Notes: generated by a model from the letters alone, not told the origin. Positions 34,864 to 43,149 are shown, numbered from the stretch's first letter. The stretch is DNA of 64,000 nt from Victivallaceae bacterium (GCA_016292515.1 JAEDIJ010000002.1:53690-117689), one strand, 5' to 3'. Translations and numbers: made by a program.

Positions 34864-35877
34864 ATGAAACCGAATATTCTGATTTGCGGCAAGACCGGCG
34901 TCGGCAAGACCAGTCTCATTCAGGCAATCACCCACGCGGGAACCGTGCCGGACGAAGCCATCGGCGACGCCGAGGCGACGACCCGCGGATTCGATGTGTA
35001 CGATACGGAGATCGCCAATTTCATCGACAGCGAGGGAATGGAGCCGGGGCAGACCGTGGAAGAGTATTCCTCTTTCATCATAGGGGAGGTGGTGAAACGG
35101 CTGGATTCCGATTCCGCCGCCGAACTCGTTCACAACATCTGGTATTGCATCGACGGCTCCGGTGCGCGGGTGCAGCCGGCGGATGCCCGGTTGATCCAGC
35201 GGTTCTCCGACAAGGTACTGCTGGTCGTCACCAAGTCCGAAACGTTGCGCAAGGAGCAGACCGAAGCGATGATGTCGCAACTTCTGGATCTGCTTCCGGC
35301 GGAAAGGATCGTGATGGTTTCCAGCCACAATCAGACGGGACTTGCGCAGTTGCTCGACAGGGCGTTGAAAATGACCGCGCAAGCCGTTGCCGATGCCGAC
35401 GATGAACTTCGCGATTTCCACCGTCGCTGGGAAAATTATTACCGGAATATGTTCAAACGCTGGGAAGAGCAGGCGGGCAAAGAGGCGGATGAATATATCA
35501 ACTGGGCGGCGGGCCGCGCGGCGGCGATCGCGCTGATCCCGCTTCCGCTGGCGGACGTCGCTCCGCTGATGGCAAACGAAGCGTATATGATCTACCGGAT
35601 CGGAGCCGTTTACGGCTATGCCGTGGACAAGAGTATTCTGACGATGCTCGAGGGAGTCGCGGGGGGATCCATCGCGGGAAAACTCGCGGCAAGTTTTCTG
35701 CCGTTTCTGAAAGTTCCGATCGCCGCCGGGATCACCTACGGCGTCGGCAAAGCCGCCAAGGCTTATTTTGAATCGGGAATGTCGCTTGATGTTGACGAGT
35801 TGAAGGAAAAATTCGTCGCGGGCGAAAAGGAATCCAGAAATACCAACTGGAAAAATCACAAAACCAAGGAGGAGTGA
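34864..35877 (+). CDS. GTPase 2 with DUF697-like tail
   Basis: The 337-residue protein begins at once with ILICGKTGVGKTSLIQA (G1, residues 4-20), then FIDSEGMEPGQ (G3, ~55) and VVTKSETLRK (G4, ~121). The G4 motif ends in Glu where GTPases have Asp (T/NKxD), so nucleotide specificity may be relaxed. The C-terminal half repeats GTPase 1: a helical linker, then AAAIALIPLPLADVAPLMA (~225) and a Gly-rich membrane-active end. The ribosome site AGGAGGAG is strong. A two-GTPase tandem suggests a heterodimer, as in several dynamin-like pairs. Confidence 0.83.
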   Translation: MKPNILICGKTGVGKTSLIQAITHAGTVPDEAIGDAEATTRGFDVYDTEIANFIDSEGMEPGQTVEEYSSFIIGEVVKRLDSDSAAELVHNIWYCIDGSGARVQPADARLIQRFSDKVLLVVTKSETLRKEQTEAMMSQLLDLLPAERIVMVSSHNQTGLAQLLDRALKMTAQAVADADDELRDFHRRWENYYRNMFKRWEEQAGKEADEYINWAAGRAAAIALIPLPLADVAPLMANEAYMIYRIGAVYGYAVDKSILTMLEGVAGGSIAGKLAASFLPFLKVPIAAGITYGVGKAAKAYFESGMSLDVDELKEKFVAGEKESRNTNWKNHKTKEE

Positions 35878-35878
35878 A

Positions 35879-36253
<375 letters not shown>

Positions 36254-36262
36254 TTGACCGCA

Positions 36263-36301
36263 TCCGCCATATTATTGAAATTTCTTTGATAATATGGCGG
36301 A
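36263..36301. repeat. Perfect 13-bp inverted repeat in the operon
   Basis: TCCGCCATATTAT (36263-36275) and ATAATATGGCGGA (36289-36301) with a 13-nt spacer lie just after the Asp-rich gene. No T run follows, so it is either a hairpin that stalls or protects the message or a dimeric-protein operator before the next promoter. Confidence 0.75.
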
Positions 36302-36326
36302 AATTCGCCGGGATATCGAAAATCTA

Positions 36327-36354
36327 CTGGAAAAAAGAAGTGAAATGCTATATT
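36327..36354 (+). promoter_or_regulatory. Possible internal promoter before the 82-aa gene
   Basis: CTGGAA (36327-36332) and TATATT (36349-36354), 16 bp spacing; the -35 is weak. It lies 25 nt after the 13-bp inverted repeat. Confidence 0.4.
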
Positions 36355-36390
36355 GTAGATATTGAAATTGTAATCAAAAGGAGTTGAAAA

Positions 36391-36639
36391 ATGAAGCTTG
36401 CCAATCTTTTTATCGATCTTGTCGTTTCCGGAAAAATCAATGATATTTCCATGCCCAACATTCCGTTTCCCACGATGGGAGGCAAGGTTTTTTGGAATGA
36501 ACTTGCCGAATGCGATGGCTGGCGGTTGCAGAAAAATATGCTGACTGGGCATTGCCGGATCCTGAATCCGGATGACATCCGGGTCGCCTGGGGCGGCGAG
36601 GATGCTCTTATGCGGCTTTTTCAGAGACTGAATAAGTGA
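36391..36639 (+). CDS. Stand-alone 82-residue GWxxQ-domain protein
   Basis: The protein is a single copy of a domain that occurs twice in the next gene. Shared positions are FIDLVVSGKI (~5), GGKVFWNELA (~30), CDGWRLQKN (~40), GHCRILNPDDIRVAWG (~52) and a helical end. W, G, FW and PD are the most constant. No catalytic pattern or membrane segment is visible, so it is probably a binding module. AAAAGGAG precedes the ATG. I do not recognise the family. Confidence 0.75.
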   Translation: MKLANLFIDLVVSGKINDISMPNIPFPTMGGKVFWNELAECDGWRLQKNMLTGHCRILNPDDIRVAWGGEDALMRLFQRLNK

Positions 36640-36683
36640 GCTGAAAAGCATCCGTCATCGGTGTAACGTAAGGTACGGAAAAT

Positions 36684-38027
36684 ATGGATACTCAGACCAT
36701 TGCACGATTCAAGGAACTGGTGAAAGCCGGAGTCATCAAAGAAACGCTTCGGGGACAGGCGAGTATGAATATACTCTGGAAACCGGTCAACGGGCATATT
36801 TTCTGGCGGGATCTGGTATCGTGCCGCGGCTGGGTGATCCAACAGCGTATCGGGCCGATCTACGGACCATACGATCATTACCGTATCCCTGGACCGGACG
36901 GAGTGCGTTATGCCTTCGGCAATTCGGAATTTTTATCCAAGCGCGTTATGGAGGTCAGTATCAACAAACTTACGGAGATCTCGACCGCGGTCAGAGAGCA
37001 ACTCTCCGGCAAAGGCGCCGTTGCCGCTTCCGCAGACAAACAGGTTTATGCGGAATTCCGCCGTCTTGTCGACTCCGGGGAGATCATAGAGCGTCTGACG
37101 TATCAGACAAGCACCAACGCGGAATGGGAAACTCTGGGCGGAGAGGTTTTCTGGGATGACCTGTGCTCCCGTAAAGGGTGGCGGATCCAGCAGAATAAGA
37201 TCTTCAAAAATTGCCGGGTGATTTCTCCCGACAACACCCGTTATACGTGGGGATGCAAGAGTTATCTTTTCCGCCGGATCATGGGGCAGCCGATCAATTA
37301 CGTCACCGGTTATCTGAATAACCCGGAAACGGCAGAAGAGCACTTCATGAATTACCCCGCACTGAAATCTTCGCGGGGAGTGGTCGTGCTGATCCACGGC
37401 TGGGGATGCCAGGCGAAAAATATGGAGTGGCTCGCGCGGGGACTCAATGCACTCGGATATGACGCATTGTGTTATGATTACCGCAGTTCCAGAATGTCCA
37501 TTCCCGATCTGGCAAAAGAGTTGCTGGATTCTCTTGCCGTTCTGGTCAAAAAAGGCAGAAAGAAAAAACTTTTCCTGCTGACTCACAGTATGGGGGGACT
37601 TCTTGTCCGCAAAATGCTGGAATTGGATCGTGATGATCGTGTCAGTTCCGCCATCAGCCGGATCGTTATGCTCGGGCCTCCGAATCAGGGGTCGGGAATG
37701 GCGGATGCGGCGACTTGCTGCGGCGTGTCTTTGGTCAACAAGTCCATCAAAGACATGCGCTTGCATCCCGACGCCGAGGTGCATAAAATCGGTCGTCCGG
37801 CGCATTATTCCGGAAAAATCGGCATCATCGCCGGAAAGTCGGATTTCAAGGTGCTTCCGCAAAAAAGTGTGGAGATCCCCGGGATGATCAACGGCGTTGA
37901 TTATGAGATCGTCAAGGTCAAAGCCTCTCACGCCGGATTGAAAAGTTCATACGCTGTCCTCAGCAATGCGATATACTTTTTTCAACACGGTTCTTTCCCG
38001 GAGCAGGATCGAAACGGTGTGAAATAA
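36684..38027 (+). CDS. Two GWxxQ domains fused to an alpha/beta hydrolase
   Basis: The 447-residue protein has copy 1 of the domain at ~5-92 (NGHIFWRDLVSCRGWVIQQ). Copy 2 lies at ~120-200 (GGEVFWDDLCSRKGWRIQQN). An alpha/beta hydrolase follows from ~230: VVVLIHGWGCQAKNMEW, catalytic Ser302 in THSMGGLL, Asp in AGKSDFKV (~387), His in ASHAGLKS (~415). The triad is complete, and the fold resembles PGAP1/triacylglycerol-lipase-like enzymes. It would hydrolyse an ester. No signal peptide is visible, so it acts in the cytosol. The domain arrangement suggests the repeats locate or regulate the lipase. Confidence 0.82.
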   Translation: MDTQTIARFKELVKAGVIKETLRGQASMNILWKPVNGHIFWRDLVSCRGWVIQQRIGPIYGPYDHYRIPGPDGVRYAFGNSEFLSKRVMEVSINKLTEISTAVREQLSGKGAVAASADKQVYAEFRRLVDSGEIIERLTYQTSTNAEWETLGGEVFWDDLCSRKGWRIQQNKIFKNCRVISPDNTRYTWGCKSYLFRRIMGQPINYVTGYLNNPETAEEHFMNYPALKSSRGVVVLIHGWGCQAKNMEWLARGLNALGYDALCYDYRSSRMSIPDLAKELLDSLAVLVKKGRKKKLFLLTHSMGGLLVRKMLELDRDDRVSSAISRIVMLGPPNQGSGMADAATCCGVSLVNKSIKDMRLHPDAEVHKIGRPAHYSGKIGIIAGKSDFKVLPQKSVEIPGMINGVDYEIVKVKASHAGLKSSYAVLSNAIYFFQHGSFPEQDRNGVK

Positions 38028-38046
38028 AAAACAAGGAGATGAAAAA

Positions 38047-38370
38047 ATGCCATTGCCGGAAGAAGAAAAAAAGCAAATCGATGCGATCGAAAATGCCGTG
38101 GAGAGCGAAGAGCCGGTCGAAAAATTGCTTTCTCCCGGGGAAGAATCTCCGGAAAATTCGGAAATTATAATTATCCGGAATTCCGGAATATGTGCCCACG
38201 ATCCCCATGGAGTGAAGAAAAAACTGGCTCCCCGTGAAAAAAAGTTACGGAAAAAGAAGGAATGGATCGGCAGTTACCGGACTTCCGGGATAATCACACC
38301 GATCCTTTCATCGCCCCTTTCGGAAATCTTTTCATGGTTCGGAAGAATTCTGAAAAAATTGAAAAAATGA
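38047..38370 (+). CDS. Unknown 107-residue protein coupled to radical SAM gene
   Basis: The protein has an acidic N-terminal half (MPLPEEEKKQIDAIENAVES), a middle with IIIIRNSGICAHDPHG holding its only Cys, a very basic stretch (KKLAPREKKLRKKKEW, ~58-75) and an amphipathic end (IFSWFGRILKKLKK). AAGGAG precedes the ATG. Its stop overlaps the radical SAM start as ATGA. It could be the substrate of that enzyme, as peptide precursors often are, or an unrelated small protein. Confidence 0.65.
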   Translation: MPLPEEEKKQIDAIENAVESEEPVEKLLSPGEESPENSEIIIIRNSGICAHDPHGVKKKLAPREKKLRKKKEWIGSYRTSGIITPILSSPLSEIFSWFGRILKKLKK

Positions 38371-39197
38371 ACGACCTTCCGGAACTTCCGAAAAAAATCC
38401 CGGCGCACCTCGTTCTGGAAGTCACGACGCAGTGCAATTATCAGTGTCCGTACTGTTATTGTTTCTGGCACGAATTTCCGGAAAAAAAGCCGACTCTCCT
38501 CGATACCGCCGGGTGGAAAATTTTGATTGACCGCTGTCGGGGAAAAGGGGTAAAAGAATTTACTTTCACCGGCGGGGAAGCTCTGCTGCGGCAGGATATC
38601 GGCGAACTGCTGGATCACGCCGTTCGTGCGGGGGCGAGGGTTTCTCTTTTCACCAACGGAAGTCTGATGGACGAAAAAATGTTTTCCTTTTGCCGGGAGC
38701 GCGAAATCGCGATATCGACCAGTCTGCAAGGCTTGCGTTCCCACGGCAAAATGACCGGAACCGCATTCGGATACCGGAAAACGCTGGAATTGATTGCGCT
38801 GGGGCGTCAGGAAAATTGGCCCGTCGCCGTGAATATCACGGTCTCCCGGGCAAACCGCGATGAGATCGGCGATGTTTTTGCGGCGGCGGCGTTATGCGGG
38901 GCATCCCTGATCCAGCTCGGGCCGATGATGCCGGAGGGGCGCGGTCAATGTCACATCGATCAGGCTTTGACCGCAGACGAATGGGAAAATGTCAAACAGG
39001 ATATCCGCGCGGTGAAAGAGTGTGAAGTCCCGTATGCTTTTTGCGATGAGATCATCTGTCAATGCCGACCGCATTCACCGGAGATCTTGCGGCGGTTCTC
39101 CGTCGCCCCCTCGCACCCCTGCAATGCGGGGAAAAATTTCGGCGTCATCGGTCCGGACGGGAAATACCGGAAATGCCTTCATTCTCTCCCGGTATAA
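38367..39197 (+). CDS. Radical SAM enzyme with short C-terminal iron-sulfur region
   Basis: The 276-residue protein has the radical SAM cluster motif CNYQCPYC (C23, C27, C30), TFTGGEALLR (~73) for SAM binding, and FTNGSLM (~102). The C-terminus (HPCNAGKNFGVIGPDGKYRK then CLHSLPV) holds the first Cys pair of a SPASM/twitch domain and then stops, so about 40-60 residues of a full SPASM are missing. It resembles MoaA/PqqE-like and RiPP-modifying enzymes. There is no Shine-Dalgarno; translation depends on coupling to the 107-residue gene. It is the last gene of the operon. Confidence 0.85.
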   Translation: MNDLPELPKKIPAHLVLEVTTQCNYQCPYCYCFWHEFPEKKPTLLDTAGWKILIDRCRGKGVKEFTFTGGEALLRQDIGELLDHAVRAGARVSLFTNGSLMDEKMFSFCREREIAISTSLQGLRSHGKMTGTAFGYRKTLELIALGRQENWPVAVNITVSRANRDEIGDVFAAAALCGASLIQLGPMMPEGRGQCHIDQALTADEWENVKQDIRAVKECEVPYAFCDEIICQCRPHSPEILRRFSVAPSHPCNAGKNFGVIGPDGKYRKCLHSLPV

Positions 39198-39229
39198 TAT
39201 AGAAAAGACGCTCCGCAGTTACGGATGTC

Positions 39230-40525
39230 TTATTGTCCGCGTTTCTCTGACAGCGTTTTCCGGTAATTCCGGACGGCGTCGAGGAGTTGCCGTTTCCGAA
39301 TGCGGTATTTTTCCGGCTCATTGGCGATCTGCGCGGCGGCAAGATCCGCATTTGCCGTGATGATGTTTCCCCGGTCGGTGGCGGTAAATTTTTCCATTTC
39401 CTTTTGCGCGGCGGCAAGTTCGCGCCGGATGACGGCGCCGTCGCGCCGCAACGGAGGGGAATCCAGTTCGTTTTGAAGCCGCCAGATCGTGCCGCAAAGT
39501 TTGGCGTATTCATCCATCCCGTGACCGGAAGTCTGCGTGACGAGCGTGTAAATTTCGTGATCGGCATCGTCGGTGAAAAGTCTTTCTTCCCACGGCGCGT
39601 CGATCGGCTTCTGCACGGAAACGGAAGATTTTTTGCCGGATCTCGTAGAGATGAAAAAGAGCATTGCCAATAAAGTCAGCAGGAGCGCCGCACTCCAAAG
39701 AAGCGGCGATTTCCACCGCGCGGTGCCCTGTTTGGTCAACGCGATTTGCGCGCGCCGGAGCTCCGCGCGGAATTCTTTTGCGTCGCGGAAGCGGAAAGCC
39801 GGCGTTTCGTGCAACGCTTTCACATAGATTTTGCGGATGATCCGGTAACTTGCGGGATCGATGTTTTCCCCCGGCGCGGGATATTCTTCGGCGGCGCGCA
39901 AATTATATGCGCAGTAAAGCAGTTTCCCGACGGCGTAGAGATCCATTCCCGGCTGAAATCCGCCCTTGACCTTACCGAAAACTTCCTCGCGCGGCATATA
40001 GGCGGAAGTTCCCATATCCGCTTCGCCGTCCCCGAAAGGGGCAGTCAGCCCGAAATCGGCGATTTTAGTTTTGCCGTTGACAAAAATGATGTTTTCCGGC
40101 TTGATGTCGCGGTGAATGTATCCGGCGGCGTGGATCTTTTCGCAGGCGTCGAGGATGTCATCGACGATGCCGAAAAGTTGTTTCGTTTCCATCGCGCCGT
40201 TTCGCGCAAGACGGTTCGCCAGCGTGTCGGGAATGTATTCATTGCCCGCGCTGAGATTGTCGGCGCACTCCATAAGGTAGTAAATTCTGCCGTCGGGAAG
40301 TTTCCCCGCGGAATGGATCGCCGCGAGACCGTCGATGCTTTTAAGTTGGTCGCGGACGCGGATGAAACCGGAAATTTCCGTTTCGGCGCGCGCGTTGAGA
40401 GCCTTTAAGGCGAAGCGTCCGCCGGAAACGTCGCGCACGAGGTAGACTTCTCCGAAGCCGCCTTTGCCGATGAGGGAAACGACGGTCAGCGAATCGACGG
40501 TTTCGCCGGGAGAAAGGATCTTCAT
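39230..40525 (-). CDS. Membrane Ser/Thr protein kinase (Hanks type)
   Basis: The 431-residue protein has a kinase domain at ~10-275: IGKGGFGEVYLV (ATP loop), FALKAL (Lys), YIHRDIKPENIIF (catalytic loop, ~137), KIADFGLTAPFG (metal), then TSAYMPREE (activation segment). One membrane helix (~277-298, LLWSAALLLTLLAMLFFIS) leads to an external coil-rich region of ~130 residues with no known sensor domain. It would phosphorylate cytosolic proteins in response to an envelope signal. It follows the ECF sigma gene by six bases. It is convergent with the GTPase operon. Confidence 0.93.
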   Translation of the reverse strand: MKILSPGETVDSLTVVSLIGKGGFGEVYLVRDVSGGRFALKALNARAETEISGFIRVRDQLKSIDGLAAIHSAGKLPDGRIYYLMECADNLSAGNEYIPDTLANRLARNGAMETKQLFGIVDDILDACEKIHAAGYIHRDIKPENIIFVNGKTKIADFGLTAPFGDGEADMGTSAYMPREEVFGKVKGGFQPGMDLYAVGKLLYCAYNLRAAEEYPAPGENIDPASYRIIRKIYVKALHETPAFRFRDAKEFRAELRRAQIALTKQGTARWKSPLLWSAALLLTLLAMLFFISTRSGKKSSVSVQKPIDAPWEERLFTDDADHEIYTLVTQTSGHGMDEYAKLCGTIWRLQNELDSPPLRRDGAVIRRELAAAQKEMEKFTATDRGNIITANADLAAAQIANEPEKYRIRKRQLLDAVRNYRKTLSEKRGQ

Positions 40526-40531
40526 TTTGCG

Positions 40532-41104
40532 TTACAGCGCAAGATCGGGCTCGTTTTCGCCGATCTCCTGCAAGATACGGGTGATCTTTTTCGTACAGCG
40601 GCTCTTGGCGGCGTAAACGCTGTCGATGGAAATATCGAGCGTTTCGGCGACTTTCTGCGGCGGAAACTCATTGCGGATGAGCAGGCAAAACGCTTCAAAG
40701 GTCGTCGGCTGAACTTCTTCTTTGAGCGCGTCAAACGCCATATCAAGCAGATATTTCCGGTAGGAAGCATCAAAAACTTCGCCGAATTTTTCCTCGACGG
40801 GAATTTCTTCGGGCAGGGCTTCTTCCTGCTTTTTGCGCGCGAGATCGATGATCTTATGCTTGACGATGGTGCGCAGGAAACTGCGGAAATTCCCTTTCGC
40901 GCGGTCGAAACGCCCGACACTGCCGTTGGTGAAAATTTTGACCATCGTCTGTTGGAGCAATTCATCGGTCGCGCCGGGAGACAGGCGGAAACCGGAAGCG
41001 ATCCCCCGGATAAAGGGAGCGTAGCGGAAATAAAATTCCTCCCAGCCGATCTCGTCGCCGGAGGCAAGTTTTTTCAATAACGTGGTGCTGGTCGTGTAAG
41101 CCAT
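40532..41104 (-). CDS. ECF-type sigma factor
   Basis: The 190-residue protein has sigma region 2 (GWEEFYFRYAPFIRGIASGF, then ELLQQTMVKIF) and region 4 (~125-175, PQKVAETLDISIDSVYAAKS). The loop joining them is short, as in ECF sigma factors, and the end (EIGENEPDLAL) is acidic. It directs RNA polymerase to a small regulon. With the kinase downstream it forms the sigma-kinase pair typical of Planctomycetes and relatives, where no classical anti-sigma factor adjoins. AAAGGAGTCC precedes the ATG. Confidence 0.9.
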   Translation of the reverse strand: MAYTTSTTLLKKLASGDEIGWEEFYFRYAPFIRGIASGFRLSPGATDELLQQTMVKIFTNGSVGRFDRAKGNFRSFLRTIVKHKIIDLARKKQEEALPEEIPVEEKFGEVFDASYRKYLLDMAFDALKEEVQPTTFEAFCLLIRNEFPPQKVAETLDISIDSVYAAKSRCTKKITRILQEIGENEPDLAL

Positions 41105-41141
41105 TGCTGGACTCCTTTATATCGGTGATTGTTTGCGCTTT

Positions 41142-41170
41142 AATTTAGCAGACGGAAAAACGGAAATCAA
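41142..41170 (-). promoter_or_regulatory. Promoter of the sigma-kinase pair
   Basis: TTGATT (41165-41170) and TAAATT (41142-41147) on the minus strand, 17 bp spacing. Confidence 0.5.
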
Positions 41171-41373
41171 TCATTTTTTTTCGAAAAAAAACAAGATTTT
41201 TTTACGGAATCGGTGTCAGAAAACATTTTTTCGCCGCGTTTTTTATTCATAGACGGCAAAAATGCCGAAAGAACAGGAGGATTATCGAACCCGTTTCAAA
41301 AAAATAAATTGAATACAGAAATCCATAAAAGATACTTGCAAGCCCGAAAGAACAACGGATTTGCCCGTTATGC
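41171..41373. other. Intergenic DNA without visible gene
   Basis: The stretch between divergent promoters is AT-rich, with runs of A and T. An isolated ribosome-site-like ACAGGAGG near 41273 has no start codon in range. I see no RNA gene or repeat. Confidence 0.5.
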
Positions 41374-41402
41374 TTGACAAAGGATTGACTTTATGCTATA
41401 TT
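41374..41402 (+). promoter_or_regulatory. Consensus promoter of the small envelope operon
   Basis: TTGACA (41374-41379) and TATATT (41397-41402), 17 bp spacing, a perfect -35 and near-perfect -10. It gives a leader of ~110 nt before the 81-residue frame and ~360 nt before the lipoprotein. Confidence 0.75.
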
Positions 41403-41417
41403 TCAAACTGTTCCGCA

Positions 41418-41471
41418 ATGGCGGCGCAAGAAAAAAGTATGGAGGATATGCCTATTATCAAGCGTAACTGA
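41418..41471 (+). CDS. Possible 17-residue leader peptide
   Basis: The frame MAAQEKSMEDMPIIKRN begins ~10 bases after the predicted transcript start, with internal ATGs at 41439 and 41448. GGAGG sits just before the last of these. No codon bias for a regulatory amino acid and no clear attenuator hairpin follow, so it may be fortuitous. Confidence 0.25.
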   Translation: MAAQEKSMEDMPIIKRN

Positions 41472-41520
41472 GTAAAAATTCATAGTTGACCGTTTTCTCA
41501 TCGAAAAACTTGCAATTTTT

Positions 41521-41766
41521 TTGGAAGAAAAAAACGGTGTTCCGACTGTGTTCTGCAATCATTGTATTCTTGCAATGATTTTGTATTGGACATACTGTTT
41601 GGGCCGTTGTTCTTCCGGGTTTGCAAGTACCTTCGATGACACGGTTCAGGCAGTATGTTTTTTTATTGCCCTTTTATATGTGTTTTTATGTGAGTTTTTG
41701 GCATTGGAAAAATCAAATTGCTCCGGTTGCCGGAGAAAAACAAAACTGAAAATAAAAAAAAGGTGA
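41521..41766 (+). CDS. Possible small two-helix membrane protein
   Basis: The 81-residue frame starts at TTG 41521; ATG 41575 is an alternative. Two hydrophobic segments (HCILAMILYWTYCL and VQAVCFFIALLYVFLCEFLA), eight Cys and a basic end (CSGCRRKTKLKIKKR) are visible. No ribosome site is evident for the TTG. It ends three bases before the lipoprotein ATG and could be coupled to it. A pair of CxxC-like clusters might bind metal. It is a weak call. Confidence 0.4.
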   Translation: MEEKNGVPTVFCNHCILAMILYWTYCLGRCSSGFASTFDDTVQAVCFFIALLYVFLCEFLALEKSNCSGCRRKTKLKIKKR

Positions 41767-41769
41767 AAA

Positions 41770-43149
41770 ATGAACAAAAGAAATCTCGGGAAATTTTTAG
41801 CGTTGACGCTCGTTTTAAGCGGTTGTGCGTCATTTGAGGAAATCAAAAATCAAGCGGATGCGGGCAATGCCGAAATGCAATATGAAACGGCGATCCGCTA
41901 TCGGAAAGGTGACGGCACCGCCGCCGACAAGGACGCCGCTTATACGTATTTGAAAAAAGCGGCGGATCAGGCGTATATCCCCGCAGTGGTCGCCTATGCG
42001 GAGGAAGCCGTCGGCCGCAAAGACATTTCCGAGCCGGAACTTTTTCTGAAACGCTATCAGTCGATTTTCCGTGCGACGCCGACTTCTTTCGGCGCGATCA
42101 GTGCAAGCGTTGTCGGCAAGGCGAAATATCCCCAATTGTGCATCGCTTATGCGTCGGCGATGCGGGATGCCGACAAAGGAAGCGAACTTGCCGAATTCCG
42201 CAAACAGGCACTTCAATACTTCGATGCGACGCAATGCGGCGTTTCGGGACGCCGGATGCGCGATTACGCCAAACAATTGAAATCCATCCAGTCGCAAAAG
42301 GAAATCGCCGAATTGGAGCAGCAGCGTCTGGCGGAAGAAAAACGCCTGGCGGAGGAAAAAAAGTGGCAGGAAGAAGAAAAAGCCAGAAAAATCGCCGAGG
42401 AAAAGAAACGGCTCGCCGACCCGAAATTCCGTTTCCCTTATGAAAAATCGGTGGCAAACCATATCCGGCTCTACAAGGAATACTTGTCGGGGACTTCTTT
42501 TGAGTATTTCATCGCGGATCTCCTGCTCAATCAGAAAACGCTTGACTCCCTTCTCGTGATGACGGCTCCCGCGGGAGATTTGTCGGAAGATCACAAAATC
42601 GTCAAATTGCTCGTCACGCCGGCGGAAAACAAAAATATCACGTTTATTTTCCTTATGGAGTCCGATGACGCCAACCTTTCCGGGCGGGATCAGCGCGTTT
42701 GGGAGGAAAAAATGTGCGCCGAGATCAAGGAAATGAAAAAGACGTCATACAAGGGCGCATTGGTCGAATGCGACATCAAATTGCCCGGAGACATCGTCAA
42801 GCCGGAAGAAGTGATCGCGAAATACCAGAAAGAATTCAAAAATCTTTCCGTGTCCCGCGACGAGGAAAAATACCGGAATCTCATCCCCGGAATGCTCGGC
42901 GGCGCCAATATCCTGCATACTGTGCGTATGAAATCGCCGCAGGTTTCCATTACGATCGAATATCGTCAGTTGCTTGACAGTTTCGAGTTGCAGAAACTCA
43001 ATCCGCAACTTTTTGAAGTTTCGATTTCGATCACGGACAAGGTGATGGAAAAGCACATGGAGGCTCTCGCCGTCGCCAAAAGCCGGAAAAAACAGGCGGA
43101 AGCGGAAGCCGAACGCGCCAAAGCCGCGAAATCCAGTCTTGACTTTTAA
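41770..43149 (+). CDS. Lipoprotein with Sel1-like repeat and coiled coil
   Basis: The 459-residue protein begins with MNKRNLGKFLALTLVLSGC (lipobox LSGC). Residues ~32-67 form one Sel1/TPR-like unit (AEMQYETAIRYRKGDGTAAD, KDAAYTYLKKAADQ). A charged coiled coil follows (~178-220, EIAELEQQRLAEEKRLAEEK), then a ~200-residue C-terminal domain of unknown fold. The last 25 residues are Lys/Ala/Glu-rich. It is likely an envelope-anchored protein for protein-protein contacts. AAAAAGGTG precedes the ATG. It leads into a zinc-ribbon membrane protein 59 bases on. Confidence 0.75.
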   Translation: MNKRNLGKFLALTLVLSGCASFEEIKNQADAGNAEMQYETAIRYRKGDGTAADKDAAYTYLKKAADQAYIPAVVAYAEEAVGRKDISEPELFLKRYQSIFRATPTSFGAISASVVGKAKYPQLCIAYASAMRDADKGSELAEFRKQALQYFDATQCGVSGRRMRDYAKQLKSIQSQKEIAELEQQRLAEEKRLAEEKKWQEEEKARKIAEEKKRLADPKFRFPYEKSVANHIRLYKEYLSGTSFEYFIADLLLNQKTLDSLLVMTAPAGDLSEDHKIVKLLVTPAENKNITFIFLMESDDANLSGRDQRVWEEKMCAEIKEMKKTSYKGALVECDIKLPGDIVKPEEVIAKYQKEFKNLSVSRDEEKYRNLIPGMLGGANILHTVRMKSPQVSITIEYRQLLDSFELQKLNPQLFEVSISITDKVMEKHMEALAVAKSRKKQAEAEAERAKAAKSSLDF

